64,000 nucleotides of DNA from Kibdelosporangium sp. MJ126-NF4. GTDB lineage: Bacteria; Actinomycetota; Actinomycetes; Mycobacteriales; Pseudonocardiaceae. Below, in pieces: positions 62,316 through 64,000 of this stretch (position 1 is the stretch's first letter; each line of letters starts with the position of its first letter). Location: the NCBI RefSeq assembly GCF_000826545.1, contig NZ_CDME01000011.1, positions 212,001 to 276,000 on the forward strand, in the 5' to 3' direction. The notes below the pieces were generated by a model that saw only the letters and a program-made list of their open reading frames with translations, searched no databases and was not told the DNA's origin. Position numbers and translations under genes: made by a program.

Positions 62316-63497
62316 TCAGTACGTCGGCAGGCTTGGGTCCACGTCCCTTGCCCAGCCGAGAACACCGCTGCCCACGTGTACGGCGTCGGCGAATCCTGCC
62401 TTGTGCAATGCCGCCAGTGCTTCTGCCGACCTTGCGCCCGACTTGCAGTGCAGCACTATCGGCTTGTCCTGTGGGAGTTCTGCCAGTGCTTCTCCGGACA
62501 GGATCTTGTCCTTCGGGATCAGCACGGCGCCCGGGATCGAGACGATCTCGTACTCGTGCTGTTCACGGACGTCGATCAGCGCGAAGTTGTCGCCCCTGTC
62601 GAACTTCTCCTTCAGTTCACGTGGCGTGATCGTCGATCCTGCCGCTGCTTTCTGCGCGTCGTCGGAGACCACTCCGCAGAATGCCTCGTAGTCGATCAGC
62701 TCGGTGATCTTCGGGCTTTCCGGGTCCTTGCGGATCTTGATCGTCCGGTAGCTCATCTCCAGTGCGTCGTAGACCATCAGCCTGCCGAGCAGGGGCTCTC
62801 CTATGCCCGTCAGCAGTTTGATCGCCTCGGTCACCATGACTGAGCCGATCGACGCGCAGAGCACGCCGAGCACGCCACCTTCCGCGCAGGACGGGACCAT
62901 GCCCGGTGGCGGCGGTTCCGGGTAGAGGTCCCGGTAGTTGAGGCCCTGGCCGTTCGGCGCGTCCTCCCAGAACACGCTGACCTGGCCTTCGAACCGGAAG
63001 ATCGACCCCCACACGTACGGCTTGCCCAGCAGCACCGCGGCGTCGTTCACCAGGTACCGGGTGGCGAAGTTGTCCGTACCGTCCAGGATCAGGTCGTAGT
63101 CCCGGAAGATCTCGAGGGCGTTCTCCGAGTTCAGGTGCGCCTCGTGCAGGTTCACCTTGACGAACGGGTTGATCTCCGCGATCGACTCGCGGGCCGAGAC
63201 CGCCTTCGGCTTGCCGACGTCCGACACTCCGTGGATCACCTGGCGCTGCAGGTTCGACTCGTCCACGATGTCGAAGTCCACGACGCCGAGCGTGCCCACG
63301 CCCGCGGCCGCCAGGTACAACAGCGCCGGGCTGCCGAGGCCGCCCGCGCCGACGACGAGCACGCGCGCGTTCTTCAGCCGCTTCTGACCGTCGACTCCAA
63401 CATCTGGGATGATCAGGTGCCTGCTGTAGCGGGCCACCTCGTCCTTGGTCAGCTCCGCAGCGGGCTCCACCAGCGGCGGTAGCGAACTACCTGGCAT
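62316..63497 (-). CDS. moeZ: MoeZ adenylyltransferase/sulfurtransferase
   Basis: This 393-residue fusion has a MoeB/ThiF E1-like domain (RYSRHLIIPDVG, GAGGLGSPALLYLAAAGVG, DGTDNFATRYLVND) and a C-terminal rhodanese domain (LIDVREQHEYEIVSIPGAVLIP, catalytic Cys in LHCKSGARSAEAL). It activates and thiolates the C-terminus of small sulfur carriers for molybdopterin and other thio-cofactor pathways, so it also supports the molybdenum nitrate reductase nearby. GGAGGAG lies 4 bases before the ATG. Confidence 0.95.
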   Translation of the reverse strand: MPGSSLPPLVEPAAELTKDEVARYSRHLIIPDVGVDGQKRLKNARVLVVGAGGLGSPALLYLAAAGVGTLGVVDFDIVDESNLQRQVIHGVSDVGKPKAVSARESIAEINPFVKVNLHEAHLNSENALEIFRDYDLILDGTDNFATRYLVNDAAVLLGKPYVWGSIFRFEGQVSVFWEDAPNGQGLNYRDLYPEPPPPGMVPSCAEGGVLGVLCASIGSVMVTEAIKLLTGIGEPLLGRLMVYDALEMSYRTIKIRKDPESPKITELIDYEAFCGVVSDDAQKAAAGSTITPRELKEKFDRGDNFALIDVREQHEYEIVSIPGAVLIPKDKILSGEALAELPQDKPIVLHCKSGARSAEALAALHKAGFADAVHVGSGVLGWARDVDPSLPTY

Positions 63498-63572
63498 CGA
63501 CTCCTCCTAAGCGTCCGCCACAATCCAACACCGCCACGGGCCGGTTGCTTCCGCGGTGCCCACATAGCGGGA

Positions 63573-64000
63573 TCAGGAGCCGGGTGGCTTCCCCTGCGGA
63601 TTGGGGTACGGGTTGGTCTTACAGACCTTCCCGTCCGCCTTGACCGGGTCCTTGGTGCCCTGGACGGCATCGTTGAGCTGGGCGACGTAGTTGTTGTTCA
63701 CGCCGAACGACTGCTGCATCATCACCGGCGCGAGCGCGTCGTTCTGCTGGCAGCCCTCGTGGCCGCGGCCGAAGGCGTGACCAACCTCATGGTTGATCGC
63801 GTAGACGCGGTAGGTCCCGATGTCACCGTTGAACGCCAACGCGCCGCGCACCCAGCGAGCGAGGTTGATGACCACGCGACCGTCACGCGACAACCGGCAG
63901 GACGACTCATACGGGATAGACCGGCCGCACAGCTTGTGCGTCGTTTCCGGCGTGGCCAGCGTGATGCGAACTAGCGGCTTGTCAGTCACGCGCTGCACGG
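63573..64000 (-). CDS. DUF3152 putative secreted zinc protease (5' partial)
   Basis: The visible 142 C-terminal residues contain CGRSIPYESSCRLSRDGRVVINLARWVRGAL and the zinc motif NHEVGHAFGRGHEGC, the hallmark of the DUF3152 domain, and end in a Pro/Gly tail. The N-terminus, expected to hold a membrane anchor or signal, lies beyond the right edge. From memory the gene follows moeZ in mycobacteria (Rv3207c position), agreeing with the order here. Confidence 0.88.
   Translation of the reverse strand, partial: VQRVTDKPLVRITLATPETTHKLCGRSIPYESSCRLSRDGRVVINLARWVRGALAFNGDIGTYRVYAINHEVGHAFGRGHEGCQQNDALAPVMMQQSFGVNNNYVAQLNDAVQGTKDPVKADGKVCKTNPYPNPQGKPPGS

Overview
The window is high-GC DNA (roughly two thirds G+C) with frequent GTG starts and many 4-base ATGA/GTGA gene overlaps. 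It carries actinobacterial marker families: ESX-associated EspG and DUF3558, XRE/DUF397 pairs, AdnAB, MoeZ, NnaR and DUF3152. The best guess is a chromosomal segment of a filamentous actinomycete, probably Pseudonocardiales; this is inference from gene content only.

Layout. 1-6435: three overlapping genes of a Wadjet (type III-like) SMC defence operon, jetA (cut by the window edge), jetB and jetC. No jetD nuclease follows them. 6513-10419: a small envelope protein, then four tightly packed genes of an ESX/type VII accessory unit (helical protein, DUF3558 lipoprotein, Gly-rich WXG/PPE-like candidate substrate, EspG). 10408-12379: an XRE regulator with a DUF397 partner whose motif is duplicated, plus small proteins. 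12445-23408: gluconokinase, NudC, an M16 peptidase pair, a DUF2207 protein, two tandem neutral zinc metallopeptidases, LexA, a K+ channel and a DoxX-like protein. 23401-29879: the AdnA/AdnB double-strand-break resection motor-nuclease. 29881-31941: an IS607-type element with a wrecked recombinase and an intact-looking TnpB-like gene, abutting adnA.

33839-47095: the standout region. It holds two Agd3-like (CE18-type) polysaccharide deacetylases, a PelF-like glycosyltransferase, a polytopic membrane protein, a nucleotidyltransferase, two NAD-dependent sugar epimerases, a UDP-sugar dehydrogenase, a GH114-like and a GH135-like (Spherulin-4/Sph3-type) glycosidase. The set of activities matches fungal galactosaminogalactan and bacterial Pel synthesis, so I infer a bacterial galactosaminan-type exopolysaccharide system. 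The dehydrogenase suggests an acidic sugar may also be present.

47204-48976: alpha/beta hydrolase, orphan response regulator and alkyltransferase-like protein. 49140-58679: a full nitrate assimilation locus in two operons, nasC-type nitrate reductase / NAD(P)H-type flavoprotein / narK, and nirB / nirD / nnaR / cbiX-type chelatase, each preceded by a GlnR-box-like motif. 58804-64000: TIGR02569-type protein, a broken SMP-30 gene, MarR regulator, DUF222-HNH protein, moeZ, and a DUF3152 protein cut by the right edge.

The order nudC, K+ channel, adnB, adnA, hydrolase, ATL, TIGR02569, moeZ, DUF3152 matches, from memory, the M. tuberculosis Rv3199c-Rv3207c backbone. The IS element, the polysaccharide cluster and the nitrate locus sit as insertions within that backbone. 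I saw no rRNA, tRNA or CRISPR array.
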